Assembly: GCA_963921825.1 (NCBI GenBank)
Contig: OY997593.1
Span: 56,218,039-56,282,038, forward strand
Direction of reading: 5' to 3'
From: Erodium maritimum
Taxonomy: Eukaryota > Streptophyta > Magnoliopsida > Geraniales > Geraniaceae
Length of the DNA stretch: 64,000 bases
Of this stretch, positions 12,507 through 24,100 are shown piece after piece (within the stretch, counting starts at the first letter, position 1; the number at the start of each line of letters is the position of its first letter). The notes under the pieces were generated by a model. The model saw only the letters and a list, made by a program, of their open reading frames with translations. It did no database searches and was not told where the DNA came from. The position numbers and the translations under genes are program-made.

Positions 12507-15445
12507 TGTCACGCCTCAAATCCGGTTTTGACCGAATTCGAGACGTGAACTAAAACAATAAAAATTTCATCGAAAATAAAGTCAACAAGTCTCAATTCAC
12601 AATTTTTAAAACTTTAAACAATGCCGCGAGTCGCAGCTCGATAAAACAACAGTAAAAAAATAGTTCAACAGTTAACGGTACATCGTTAGACACTAGCTAA
12701 ACCCTCGCTAGCTCCCAAGCTCCGAGAGTCCTGCTAGCACAGATCCCGCTCAACACCTGAAACACAACAAAGTAAGGGGATGATCTTACGCTCAGTAGGA
12801 AAAGTAGTTAAGGTTCGAAACCACAGTTCATCACCACGGGTAACCGTCCAATTAGGGCATACTAGTAACACACCATTATTAGAAACAAATATACCATTAC
12901 TCACAGACGACACTTGACCTTCACTCATGCACAACCCGCAAACAACTCACAACGAACCGAACTCAATACCACTTTCCACTATCAGCTCTTGACACCCATC
13001 ACCTAACAATTCTCAAAGGACAACGACCACGGTTATCTTACAACCAACCACACGTGCGAACTCGCACTGTAACACAGCAAACAGGTACAACATCACCTCG
13101 AGTCACCCACACTCTCACAAGATCAAAGTCTTACTTAACCCAATGCACCAAGCCCAACAACACACTTCCCCGTTATTGCCCATTTCCACAACCTTAAGCG
13201 TACTTATACTAATGCACACAGCCAACCAATGAGAATAAAGCACACGGCAAGACACACACAGATGTCGTAGGACAGCACACAACCAATCAGCCAGAATAAG
13301 GCACGGGCGAGACACACACATATGTCGTCTAACGGCATAAGCCATACCACCGGATGCACACAGCCACTTATATCGTACCGGACCATACAACGTCAGTCCC
13401 GATATCTTCCTCCGCAGACAGACGAAGAGTTCCACGCACACAGACGTGGGCAAAATCTTCCTCCGCACACAGACGGAGGGTAACATCCTCGACCCGGTCT
13501 GATGTCTTCCACGCACATAGACGTGGGCAATATCTTCCTCCGCACATAGACGAAGGGTTCCACGCACACTGGCGTGGGGCATCTCTCACCACACGTATAG
13601 GATCGGTACACGCCTCGGCCAAACATCGTCCCGGACCACGAGTCATCGGGTACTGATCACACCATCCTTGGCCTGGATACACTTCACCGGAACTATCCCT
13701 CGGTGTAAGTCCACTCCGGATACGCCGTCTCTTGGAACACCCCAAAACAGGATATAACACACAGCACAAACCACTGATGGTCTCGGTATACCAACCGGAC
13801 CATCTTAACATAGCACACAGCCGGTCTATCACTCACCCGGTCATATCACAACCAAGGGTTCACATTATCAAACATGGCACACTTGCCCACACACAGTCAC
13901 AACATGCAACACCGAGTATAATCTTACTTAGACTCTCACACAACGATTATAGCACACATCACGCAATCCTAAGGCTCGACATGGCCCATCTACCAGCATG
14001 GAAATTTCCCAAGTATTGAAAGCAGATAACGCAAGTAACTAGTGAATCTCGTCCTACATGTTACTAGACTCGTTCGTTTAATCAATTAAGTAAAGCAGTC
14101 ATTCCTATATGCCAACTAGGACCTTTCCGATTATTATTAAACCCTAATCATGCATACTAGTAACTTTCCGTAATTAAAGCGGTATCCACTACTTTCCCTA
14201 CCTCAAGATGATACCACAGCAACGTCTCCTAGCTGCTGACGACCGGGCCAACTCCGTCTTCTAGGGAGAAGTCCACGAAGTCCAAGTCTGGGTTTTTAAA
14301 CAGGCAAACGGTCCAATCAGTTCTCAAGTGTCCAAGGTCCTTGGAAACGTCTCAAACGTCTTTAAATTAACCAATTTTAAGTCAGATAAATAATTTAATT
14401 AATTAATTAATTAACCCCGACCCGGATTTGACCCGGATCCGCGAACCAGACCCGGATCCGAGTCCAAACCCGACCGGACCCAAACCCGACCCGGACCTGG
14501 CTCCAGACCCGACCCAGGTCCAAGTCTAGACCCGGTCCGGACCCGAACCTTGGATCTGGACCTGGCCCAAAGCTCGTCCTGATCTAGGCCCGTGTCCGGT
14601 GTCCAAGCCCAACTACCCAGGCTCGAGCTCGTCAACGGTCAGAAGACATCTCCGGCGAGGTTCGTGCGCTCCGGCCACCGTCTCCGGCAGCGACGAAGCC
14701 CAGAACCCAGCGAAGAGTGATGGCGAAGCTCGGGAAGGGCGGTGGGGTTCAAACCGTGGCTGGATGAGAGCTAGGGCGTCGGGTACGACTTCAGAAATTG
14801 AGCTCCGTCTCAGATCTAGGGTTCGCGAGGTCGCCGGCGGTGGTTCCGACCTAAAACCGCTTGCAACGAGCTCGGAACGGCCAGAATCCGAGAGAAGCGA
14901 GGCCGGAGAAGAAGGAAAGTGGGAAGAAAGGGCTCGATTTGAGCTCATAGAGGACGAGCAGACCGATAATCTCCGACAACGTCTCGGTTCTCACACGGGA
15001 GGCTTCGGCTGAGCTCAGAAGGGAAAGAGAAGAGGGAGGAGAGGGCGAGGTAAGGTGAGGCGAGGGTGGGGATGAAGTTGCAGAAGAAAGTGGAGGGAGA
15101 GGAGGTCGGGAACGGAGAAGGGAACAAGCGGCGGCGAAGACTCGGTCGGGTGCGCAAAGAGAGAGAGGCGAGCGAGGAGATGAACAGTACCACGAGACTA
15201 GGGTTTGACCCCTTTTAAAGCGTTGGACCTCGAGTCTGACTTGGGTTGGGCTCACTCAAATGGGTCAGCGCTTGTTCAACCATTGGGCCCTGAGCTGGCC
15301 CAATCCCCAGCTCGACCCAAACATGCCCTTTCCCTCTTCTTTTTTTAAAAAAAAAATTATTTTCCAAAAATAACTTGTTGCAAAAACCTACCCCCGCGTT
15401 TCAGATTGTAGTTTAATACTCTTTTAAAACAAATTGGGTTTTACA
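12507..15445 (-). mobile_element. Solo LTR of a large LTR retrotransposon (2.9 kb)
   Basis: The block begins TGTCACGCC and ends TTTTACA (TG...CA), and is bounded by an exact 5-bp duplication aacca at 12502-12506 and 15446-15450. The sequence cca|actcgc resumes directly after it. There are no internal gag-pol domains and no second LTR, so this is a solo LTR left by recombination. On the minus strand it runs TGTAAAACCC ... GGCGTGACA, the usual orientation for plant elements ending in ggcgtgaca. It contains (G/C)-rich repeats of 'gacccgga' type (14415-14560), a hairpin array (13405-13577) and GC-rich untranslated leader-like sequence (14600-15200). Long LTRs occur in Tat/Ogre and some copia lineages; lineage is not assigned. 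Confidence 0.82.
13405..13577. repeat. Array of six short hairpins of two alternating types
   Basis: Inside the solo LTR, two hairpin types alternate: cctccgcacacagacggagg (13460-13479; variants near 13407 and at 13537) and ccacgcacacagacgtgg (13432-13449; variants at 13509 and 13560). Stems differ, while the loop core cgcacacagacg/cgcacatagacg is kept. Upstream at 13230-13330 a roughly 66-bp unit with gagacacacaca.atgtcgt is duplicated. Confidence 0.8.
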
Positions 15446-16986
15446 AACCAACTCGCATCGGAAAATTAATGAAAACCAAGAGACGATTAAAACCATGAAA
15501 CAACTAACAAAGAATGGATTCACAAGAGAAAAATTCAGCACTATTTCTTACCAAAACAAGAACACCGGGTAACGAATGATTTGGTTTGAGTCTCTAAGAT
15601 GCCTATGTATCCACATGGGAATCAAAGCCACGTAGTTTTTCTCTTTGAGAACTCAAGAACACAAAATGGAGATGAAAGCTTGGGGAGGGGAGGGAGAGAA
15701 AATTGTGTTTCCTTTTCTTGTCTTGTGTTTGTTATGTTGAAAAAAGATGACTTAAACATAACAAACCACATACTTGTCAAACTAGATGCATGAGACAAGT
15801 ATGGTGACAAGTAATGTGTAAATAGGACAAAGTATGGCTAGACAAGATGGGGTTAGGCGGTGAATCACCAACACCTTAATCTTTGTCTTGCTTACTTAGT
15901 ACTAATTAATCAAGACTTGATTAATTAGTTCCATGGGCCTTGGTTTCATGGGCCTCTTGGAATATGGCCCGTGGCCATTTCCAACGAGGTCCCGCGATTC
16001 GCTCATCGCCTTTAAGCCTTCCATACCAAAAATGTCCAACATTATCCGAGGCGATCAATCCCAAGACTCCAAGCCTTGTCTTGATTCGTAAAGTCTTATT
16101 CACTTACGGGCACATGACCCAAAACCCAGTTTTGGTCATGTCCCGAGACAACTCCCTTTTGGCCATTCTCCATAAAGGTGTCAATGAGTTTCACCCTCCG
16201 ATGTGACCCTTAGGTTTATGCATGTCAATAGATCAACGTAAAGTCCCATTTTACTTGATCCTATTTAAGTGGCAACTAACGAGACTTTAGTATTGTCTGA
16301 CACTGCATAACGAATCGACCCTGTCGATTCTAACCTTTCCGTCATCCCTGTCATTATCCTTTTATCTCTGATATCCTGATTGAGATAAGGCATAGAGCCG
16401 TCATCCTTATTATTCTCAATCATTGTTCCTTGATATGTGAGATGACTGAATATATGATACCCAATATCATGTGCAAGACCATGCTATTGTTTTAGTCACT
16501 CTCGATCAAGCGGCCGAGAACCGATATCTTTCCCATACCGTAGTATGAGGGATAAATCCCTTAGCCGTCTTTCGTGTCACTCATGCATTCCGTCCCCATG
16601 CCAATCATGGCCGTTATGGAAGCTCTGTTACGGACAACGTTAGGCTCATGTCAAACTCAGTTGTTTACTGCATATCGATCACAAAGACTCCTTGGTATAA
16701 GGATACATGACAAGCTACGACAATGAATATGTTCATGGCTTGATCTATGGAACATATTCATGTCATGTCGGCCAATATCATATCCCACATGATATCTATG
16801 ATCAGACTCCGAAATCTCATTCCAATGACTAACAAAACGTAAGCCATAAAGAGCCATCTTTCATACTAGTCGCTTCTATTGAAGCTTTGTTGACTAGGGA
16901 CCCATCGAGTGTGATCTATCTCGATATATAGTTCTATTCGCATGGTGGGCATAGATCAGAACACATATCGATATATTACTCCAACA
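15446..16986 (-). mobile_element. Probable LTR of a Ty1/copia-like element
   Basis: Read on the minus strand the block begins TGTTGGAGTAATATATCG at 16986, a typical copia LTR start. Its other end has the look of an LTR end (cattaattttccgatgcgag), interrupted by the solo LTR at 12507-15445, so it may continue to about 12486. It has no coding domains. No matching 5-bp duplication was found (cataa follows position 16986), so the far boundary and intactness are unresolved. Confidence 0.45.
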
Positions 16987-17045
16987 CATAAGTAGTATAA
17001 AGCCACTTTAATTTTATTGCTAATGATATATATATATATATATAT

Positions 17046-17293
17046 GAGAGCTTTCGGGTACAAACCTTATTTCAGGTCAGAACGTAGAACTAATCTGAAC
17101 CATTGATTACTCAAATCGGATGGCCACCGAAATTCAGGGGGGTGGGGGTTATTGATTACGAAATCAATTACAAGATATGCATTAATTAAAAAGATATGCA
17201 TTAAATCTGGGTCTTTAATTATACGATCCAAGGGTCTATATTGATAGTTATACGTTCTGACGAAAGATAGAAGTTTGTTCTTGATTGTAATTC
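17046..17293. mobile_element. Short inverted-repeat element in a (TA)n tract
   Basis: The left end gagagctttcgggtacaaac and the inverse of the right end (gaattacaatcaagaacaaac) share the internal block cagaacgta in inverse orientation. The element sits between runs of alternating TA on both sides, so it seems to have inserted into a TA microsatellite. Noncoding. Confidence 0.55.
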
Positions 17294-17303
17294 TATATAT
17301 ATA

Positions 17304-18164
17304 GGGGAACTTTCAGGTACAAACTCATCTTTAGATACGAAATACGAATTAATCCCAACTTTGGAATCGCATAATACTCAAGGGTTGCGATTTCGCGTGG
17401 GATATTTTTTTTAATTTTTTTTTCACCAAGTTTCTTATTTAGATATTTCCCGCTTCGTTTCAACTCCGATTTAATTTTTTCTTGCCCCAAAACTTTCTTT
17501 TTTCAAGATCTATCTAACAAGTAGCATATTGAATATATTTTGAAGTAGAAAAAAACATGTACAAGCAAAAACACAAATTGTTAACTCTGCACTAATGTAT
17601 GTTTTTGCAACTGCATTTGTATGAATAAGCTAATTTTAATGTATGTTTAAGCTAATCTTAATTTATTAGCTTACACGTACAAAACATACATACACATACA
17701 AATGAAAATAGTAAGAATATACATTAAGTTTAGTGTACACATACAACTGAAACAACATGCATTAAGGTTGGCTTACACATACAAATGAAAATGGCAAGAA
17801 CATACATTGAAAAATGCATAAACATACATTAAGTTCAGCGTACACATATAACTGAAAATTATAAAACATGTAGTTGCAACAATATATATACAAAAACATA
17901 CATTACGATTAGCTTATTCATACAAATGCAGTTGCAAACACATACATTAATGCACGGTTAACAATTTGTGTTTTTGCTTGTACATGTCTTTTCTTGCTTC
18001 AAAACACATTCAATATGCTACTTGATGGATAGATCTTGAAAAAAGAAAAAAAATTGGCCCAAGAAAAAAATTCAGCATTTGCCTTATGCGATTACATGCG
18101 ATTCCAAGGCTGGGATGGATTCGTATTTCGCAAAAAACCGGCATGGTCGTACCTGAATATTATC
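17304..18164. mobile_element. Inverted-repeat element, 861 bp, in a (TA)n tract
   Basis: The left end (ttcaggtacaaactcatc, then tacgaaatacgaattaatcc and ttggaatcgcat) is mirrored at the right end (gcgattccaaggc, ggattcgtatttcgc, gtacctgaa). Deeper inside, 17501-17650 and 17880-18050 are also inverse copies (aagatctatc, tgtacaagcaaaaacacaaa). Both ends abut TA microsatellites. Short frames inside are not credible genes. Confidence 0.65.
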
Positions 18165-18270
18165 ATATATATATATATATGGACATTTATGATTGAACTA
18201 CGTGCACTAAGATTAACAGGTTGATCATGTTGTACCAGTAAATCGGAACAAAGACCTGGGAGAAAAAAAA

Positions 18271-19165
18271 CAGAGCATGGCTTTGGGTTTACAAGATCAA
18301 GAATTGTTGGGGAAGGAGGTTAACTCGTGTCCTTATGGGACTAGGTCGAAATTGAAGCTTCTTCTGAATGGTGATCAAAATTATTTCTCGGTGTTCGATT
18401 GCTCATCGGAGTCAGAGTTGGTTCGGGCGGAGATCTTCAAATGTTAGTGTGGATTATTTTGCGATTACCATATCTCTTTGAATCCTTGTTCCGATATTGA
18501 AGCGTGTGTATCATATGTCTTGACTGAGGATCCAGGCCGTAAATAAAGCCCATGAAATGAGTTACTCTCGGTCATTTGACGTGCACGCATCACAAAACAT
18601 CGAGGCGGGTACATATGTTGCATTTGCAAAGAAGAGCTCTGGTGAAGCCCATTATTCTGGCGAGGTGGGTTTCACTGCTTCTAATTTGATTTCAAGTCCT
18701 TTTCCAGTAGAGGAAAGTGAGTTGGTTGGTTTGGGTGGTCCAGAAGTTTAGAATGACAAGCAGTTGCAAGAAGTGGTTGAAACTCTGATGTCGGAGGCTT
18801 CGAACTTGGGAGCGGAGTCAAAAGAGAACAGTCCGTGGAAGGTGCCCTCAAGTATGCACCTCCTGCTTCGAACTTGTTACTAGGTCGAGAACTCGTTCGT
18901 TGAGTCGGGAACGTGCCCTCAAGTCTGCACCTCCTGTTTTGGCTTTCTAGAAAGCGTATCATAAGGCTTCCAAGAAACCAGCAGTTTAGTTTGGCGGTTC
19001 CTGTGTTTCGATTTTTGTTCTAATGTTTTGTTTTGGTTGGTCTTTGTTCTTTGGATAAGGTTTGGCCTTATAGATCCCCCTGGCGAAGCTCCTTTATAGG
19101 CGTGTTATTGGTCTTTTGACCTCCAGTCTCATTTCTTCTTGAAATGAGTCGCCTTTTTAATAAAA
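18271..19165 (+). pseudogene. Degenerate retroelement remnant (3' part)
   Basis: An ATG near 18277 opens 56 codons (beginning MALGLQDQELLGKE) closed by TAG. Further open segments in other frames follow to about 18960, then a T-rich noncoding tail ending in ttaataaaaatctgagcttat, typical of a LINE-like 3' end. A 26-bp unit (gtgccctcaagtatgcacct) is repeated 72 bp apart near 18842 and 18914. It may be the 3' half of the same element as the RRM pseudogene, split by later LTR and fold-back insertions; this is an inference from order and orientation. No catalytic domain was recognised. Confidence 0.35.
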
Positions 19166-19183
19166 ATCTGAGCTTATAAAAAA

Positions 19184-19661
19184 GGGTTAAATATCGGAAC
19201 TTACTCTTAAGTATTGGTCACGAACACTACACTACCCACGCTTTCAAAATGAACACTACATTACTTTTAAGTATTGGTCACGCGATTTTGTTAGTAAAAA
19301 TGGATGAAATTTTGCATTCTGTTAGTCATATGACCTCAAGTGTCATATAATGGATGGTAAAAATGATGTTTTTGCCCTTAAGTATTTGACCTCTATACAT
19401 TTTATAAGGAACAATACCGAGGGTACAATTGTAATGTTCCTTATAAAATGTGTAGAGGTCATATAATTAAGGGGAAACGTCATTTTACAATCCATTATAT
19501 GACACTTGAGGTCATATGACTAACGGAATGCAAAATTCCGTCCATTTTTACTAACAAAATCACGTGACCAATACTTAAAGGTAGTGTAGTGTTCATTTTG
19601 AAAACGTAGGTAATATAGTGTTCGTGACCAATACTTAAGAGTAAGTTCCGATATTTAACCC
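19184..19661. mobile_element. Fold-back miniature element, Mutator-like (9-bp TSD)
   Basis: Begins gggttaaatatcggaactta and ends in its inverse; both arms contain the unit acttaagtattggtcacg. Flanking tataaaaaa (19175-19183) and tataaaaac (19662-19670) match at 8 of 9 positions. 478 bp, noncoding. Related by sequence to the element at 42244-42462. Confidence 0.75.
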
Positions 19662-19670
19662 TATAAAAAC

Positions 19671-20990
19671 ATATTAAAGACAACAGCAAAAAATTCCATG
19701 ATTTGATGAAGATAACCGGTAACGACGAAAGGAGAGAGTTTTGTTCCTATTTCAAGTAGGCCTTCTTGAAGGTCGGGCTTTGTGGTTCCTCATACTTGGT
19801 TCTTTGGTTAATGAGAGCTAAATGTTGCTGCTTTAAATGTGTTAAAAGTTTAAGAGAAGAAAGAAAACCTATTTGTTGGAATCTTGATTTGCGACGGTAG
19901 TTTGGAGAGATGAAATGGTTTCATGCTTATTTAGAAACATCGGTTCAATAGAATTAATTGTTGTGTTAGAGAAAGCAAGAATCGAGATCACTCAGTGACT
20001 GTAGGAACAAAAGCAAGGTTAATGTTCATCATTTCTCAATGTGTTCTGGTTCTTCTTAGCTGAAAAGAGTAAAAACTTATTCACACTACTTGTTGAGTAA
20101 TGGAAGAAACAAGCCAATGTGATTTCTTGATAGAACTTTTATTGGTAACAAAATAAAAAAATTATTCTCTTGTGAATTGTCATAGTTTTGGATTGTATTG
20201 TACTTCTCGGATGTTTTTTGGTTAATCAAAGGGGCACGTGGATACCGGTTGTGGGTCATCGTGGACAGATCGCTCTATTATGAGGCCTAAAAGTAGAGGC
20301 CACGACATACAGCAAAGATGCATGATGCATCGATATGAGGATTAGGATCCCAGGCCGTGAGGATTTCCAACTCACAGGAGTGTATGGCGAACAAGGAAGA
20401 ATCAATCAGACGGGGTTTGTTGTGCAACCTCACCAGGTCCAATGAGTCCTAAACGGAAGAGGGAGACATTGTTGAGGAGACCTGTCCTAATGGGACATGT
20501 CACAACCCCATCCCACGCCTCCTCCTTATGTTGGAGAACTCCTCGTCTACCTGACGCTTTTCATCCAATGATGCGTCCACTAAGACTGGCAAGAATCTGA
20601 GACACCACAGGTTCACCCGAATAGAGTCGGGAGAAGAGATAATAGTACTTCATCATGAGAATAAGGATAAATCGTTTAGTTTGTTACCTTAAATATCCAA
20701 GCCTCTTTATTATAGGATATGCATTCCGGACATGTCCAAAACTTTGTCACGTCCTCTATTTTTCGTTTTCGTAATAAAATACCACACTTCTTACGCTAAA
20801 ACAAACAAACTAGAATGACAATTTGATCTACTATCATATACCTTATGTCATAGAAAACCAAATTGGTTCCGACATCAATTTTAAACCCCATACGTTTCAA
20901 AGAAATGTAATAAAGAGAAATGAAGTATATTAAAGTGAGAGTAAGAGAAAGAAAGACAAGCGAAGTGAGAAGCGGGTATGGGTCTCTACA
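19671..20990. other. Intergenic DNA upstream of the CER2-like gene
   Basis: No gene, RNA or clear element recognised. 20220-20660 is GC-richer than its surroundings with no credible frame and may be an old retroelement fragment. 20700-20990 should include the CER2-like promoter. Confidence 0.45.
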
Positions 20991-21000
20991 TATTTAAAAT
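20991..21000 (+). promoter_or_regulatory. TATA-like box for the CER2-like gene
   Basis: tatttaaaat lies about 140 bases before the start codon at 21141, at a distance that fits a 5' UTR of roughly 110 bases. No second candidate lies closer. Inferred from composition only. Confidence 0.4.
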
Positions 21001-21140
21001 CCCCAACAACACGGACCAACAAATGCCAAGCAAGCACTTCCGTCTGACCGTGTGACAGCGATCACAATAATTGCACCTCATCTCATTTCCCCTAGTTATT
21101 GGAGCCAACTTACCCAAGAACATCATACACAAAAACAAAC

Positions 21141-24100
21141 ATGGTCTCGTCCTCCCCATACGTCGCCGCCAAGAAGCTGTCCACGGTGGTTCCGGCCAAC
21201 GTCACCGGCCACGACAAGTCCGTGGAGCTCACCAACATGGACCTGGCCGTGAAGCTGCACTACCTCAAAGGCCTCTACGTGTTCCACGGCAGCGACGCAA
21301 TCCGAGCCCTCACCATACACGATTTGAAGAAACCCATGTTCCCCCTGCTCGACCTCTACCACGCCGCCTCCGGCAGGATCCGCCGCCACCCCGACTCCGG
21401 CCGCCCCTTCCTCAAGTGCAACGACAGCGGTATAAGGATCGTCGAGTCCACCACCGACCGAACCGTCGCGGAGCTATTGCAGGACGTCAAGGACGGCTCT
21501 TCCTCTCCTCAAATCGACCTCGTCCCGACCAGCGCCCTTGGTCCTGATCTGAGCTTCTCTCCGCTCGTTTTCATTCAGGTAATAATAATATATTTCTTCT
21601 TGTTATCATTGTTTCGTCTAAAATATAGAAGCGTTTATCAATGCAAATCAGGAGTTACAAAATAGAGCTAACGGTTCTGGACATCTAAATATTGTCCGAG
21701 GGGTTCTCTTAGAGCGATGCTATTTTTTTTATCGTAAACACAAAACTAAAGACGATCTCCTATCATATTTTCAAGATTATTCAATTTAGTACGAAAAAAT
21801 CAATTGAAATCCAAACAAGAATATTCTAAACTTCGACCAAAATAGAATAATAAAACAATAAATTTTGATCATAAAAAGATCTTAAAATTGAACTAAGATA
21901 CAAAAAGAAGTTGGAGTTCCTATTGTCGTTCGCTTTAGATCACACCGTGTGTGTCCGGTATTAATTGAGATGACCAAACTGACATGTGATCCAACTTTAG
22001 AACTAGTTGTCCAATTGATAAAAGTCAATCCTCAAAACTGGCTATCAAGATCTAAGGGCCACCTAAAATTAATGAATTGCGACGGAAAGTTGCTCTATGC
22101 TCCTTTCTTTGCTTTGTTGCAATTACAACTTGTCAAGTTGATGTAAAATGTGAACCCTTTTTCTGCGCCGAGCATTCATGTATGTTTATACTGCTATTAG
22201 AGTTTATATAAATTAATGAGATTGATGAGAAACTCATAAAAAAACCAGAGTATTACGTAAATGATAGGTCAATCGTTTTTTTTTTGGTTTAGAGGATGAA
22301 AAACCGTACCCAACTCAAAATACCGTCGGGTTGGTATTTTTTAAACTGTAACCGTCATCGGTGATTCCGGTGATGGGGACGATCAGTTTTCCATGACAAC
22401 CAGATATTTGCACAATCCTACTAGTTATTACCTCTTCAATTTTCGTGCAAGTACAATGGTTAAGTATGCCTATTCAAATTACACTGATCAATTAATTATA
22501 AAGTCTAATTTTACATATTAGTGTTATTTTATGAAAAGATTAATTCGTTTACCACCAACTAAATTGACCAACTTAAACTTGTATATATTCGATTATATTA
22601 TAAATTTTGTTATGCTTAATCGTCCGAAGCATTTATACGTGGAAGTCTTAGTTCGATCATGTCTAAGACAATAATTGTATTTAGTATAAATGTTCGTACT
22701 TTGTTATACTTGTTTTTGTTTTGACATGGAGTTTGTTTAGCAAATCTAAAATTTGTTATTTTGAACGTTCAAGTAGTATAATGCATATCTCAATATTAAA
22801 AAGTAAAAAATGTGAACATAAAATAAGCTTGGTCTTTAAAGTGTAAAATCCAACTCCATATAATAATTAATTACATCATTTCTAAATTTCCTTTTTTAGC
22901 TTAGTTGCCAAAATTTAAAATCACAACAAGTTTTGTTTGGATTCTTGAAGGGTATTTCTCTAAGTAGAGTGGTCCAACCCCTAATTAATCTAATATAGCT
23001 CCACCGCACGTATTGGTAGAAATGTTGGTCGGCATGGTTTGTTTATTTTGTCAAATTAAGATTAATATAAAAAAATAATTAACATCTTGATGTCAATTTG
23101 AGAGATGCATTTTTTTTATTTTTGCTCAGAAGAGAGATGCATCCTAAACACTACTAGAGATCAACTATTCCCAACATCTATATACTCAACTTATGAGAAG
23201 TGGCTTAGTAATTACGTGGGAATGATTGATTGTGAATTGTACTATATTTTCGGGTTTCTTTTGAAAATTTGATAATTTATCTAAACATGAGATTTTTTTA
23301 TATATATCAGTATAATTTGAAATTTGAAGTGTGTGTTCTTCACATTTGTTAGGACAAAAACATTTTTATTACATTTCAAATAAATATTGAATTAAGTATT
23401 TCTTTTTCCTCCCACAGTATGGTGGACACTTCTCTAGGAACTCAATCATATTTTAGAGTTCTTTTTATGGAATGCAAAGAATATGTTACCCTAGGTTGGA
23501 CATATGAGATTAGTTTAAATACTTTTTTGTCTTTAAAAAATTACTAGTTTTCAAATAAATGCTCTAAAATATCCGCATCCTTTTTGTGTTCTATAACAGA
23601 GCTAAACAAAAATTGAAGCACTCAAATGAAGATTCTTATTTTTTTTTTGTGAATGTTCAAATAAATACTTCTAATTCTAAACACTCAAATTTAAATTTTT
23701 AATGTTTGAAAAACAATTACTTGTTTTTATTATTTAATTATTTAATTTTCAACATTTTAAATAAAATAGTTTTAGAGTGGATAGTTTTAATACAAATATA
23801 TCTAAAAATTAATATCTTATTTGGCTGTTTATGAAGAAAAAAGAAATCAATTTTAAGGATTTAACTTAAATAATATATATATATATATATTTTTTGAAGT
23901 AAACGATTTGATATTATAAATGTAAACTGATGAAAGACAGATTAGCCACCAAACACCAAAACAAGAGTGTTGAAAATGAAAAACTAACAGACTGCAATCG
24001 TAACAAAAGTAAATCAAACTCTTTGAACCGAACCGCTTCGCTGATATGTTCAGAAGGTGATATGCGGTAGCATCGAGAGACACCGATACAGCTAATCTGA

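Noticed and set aside
13400-13580. Regularly spaced short repeats that could suggest a CRISPR array
   Set aside because: Repeats are two alternating imperfect hairpins with short irregular gaps inside a plant LTR; no constant repeat or unique spacers.
14599-15255. Overlapping GC-rich open frames on both strands
   Set aside because: They lie within the solo LTR, look like leader sequence, and show no conserved domain or codon pattern.
21123-21547. Open frames overlapping CER2-like exon 1 in other frames
   Set aside because: GC-rich coding sequence leaves alternative frames open; only one frame matches the BAHD family and continues into exon 2.
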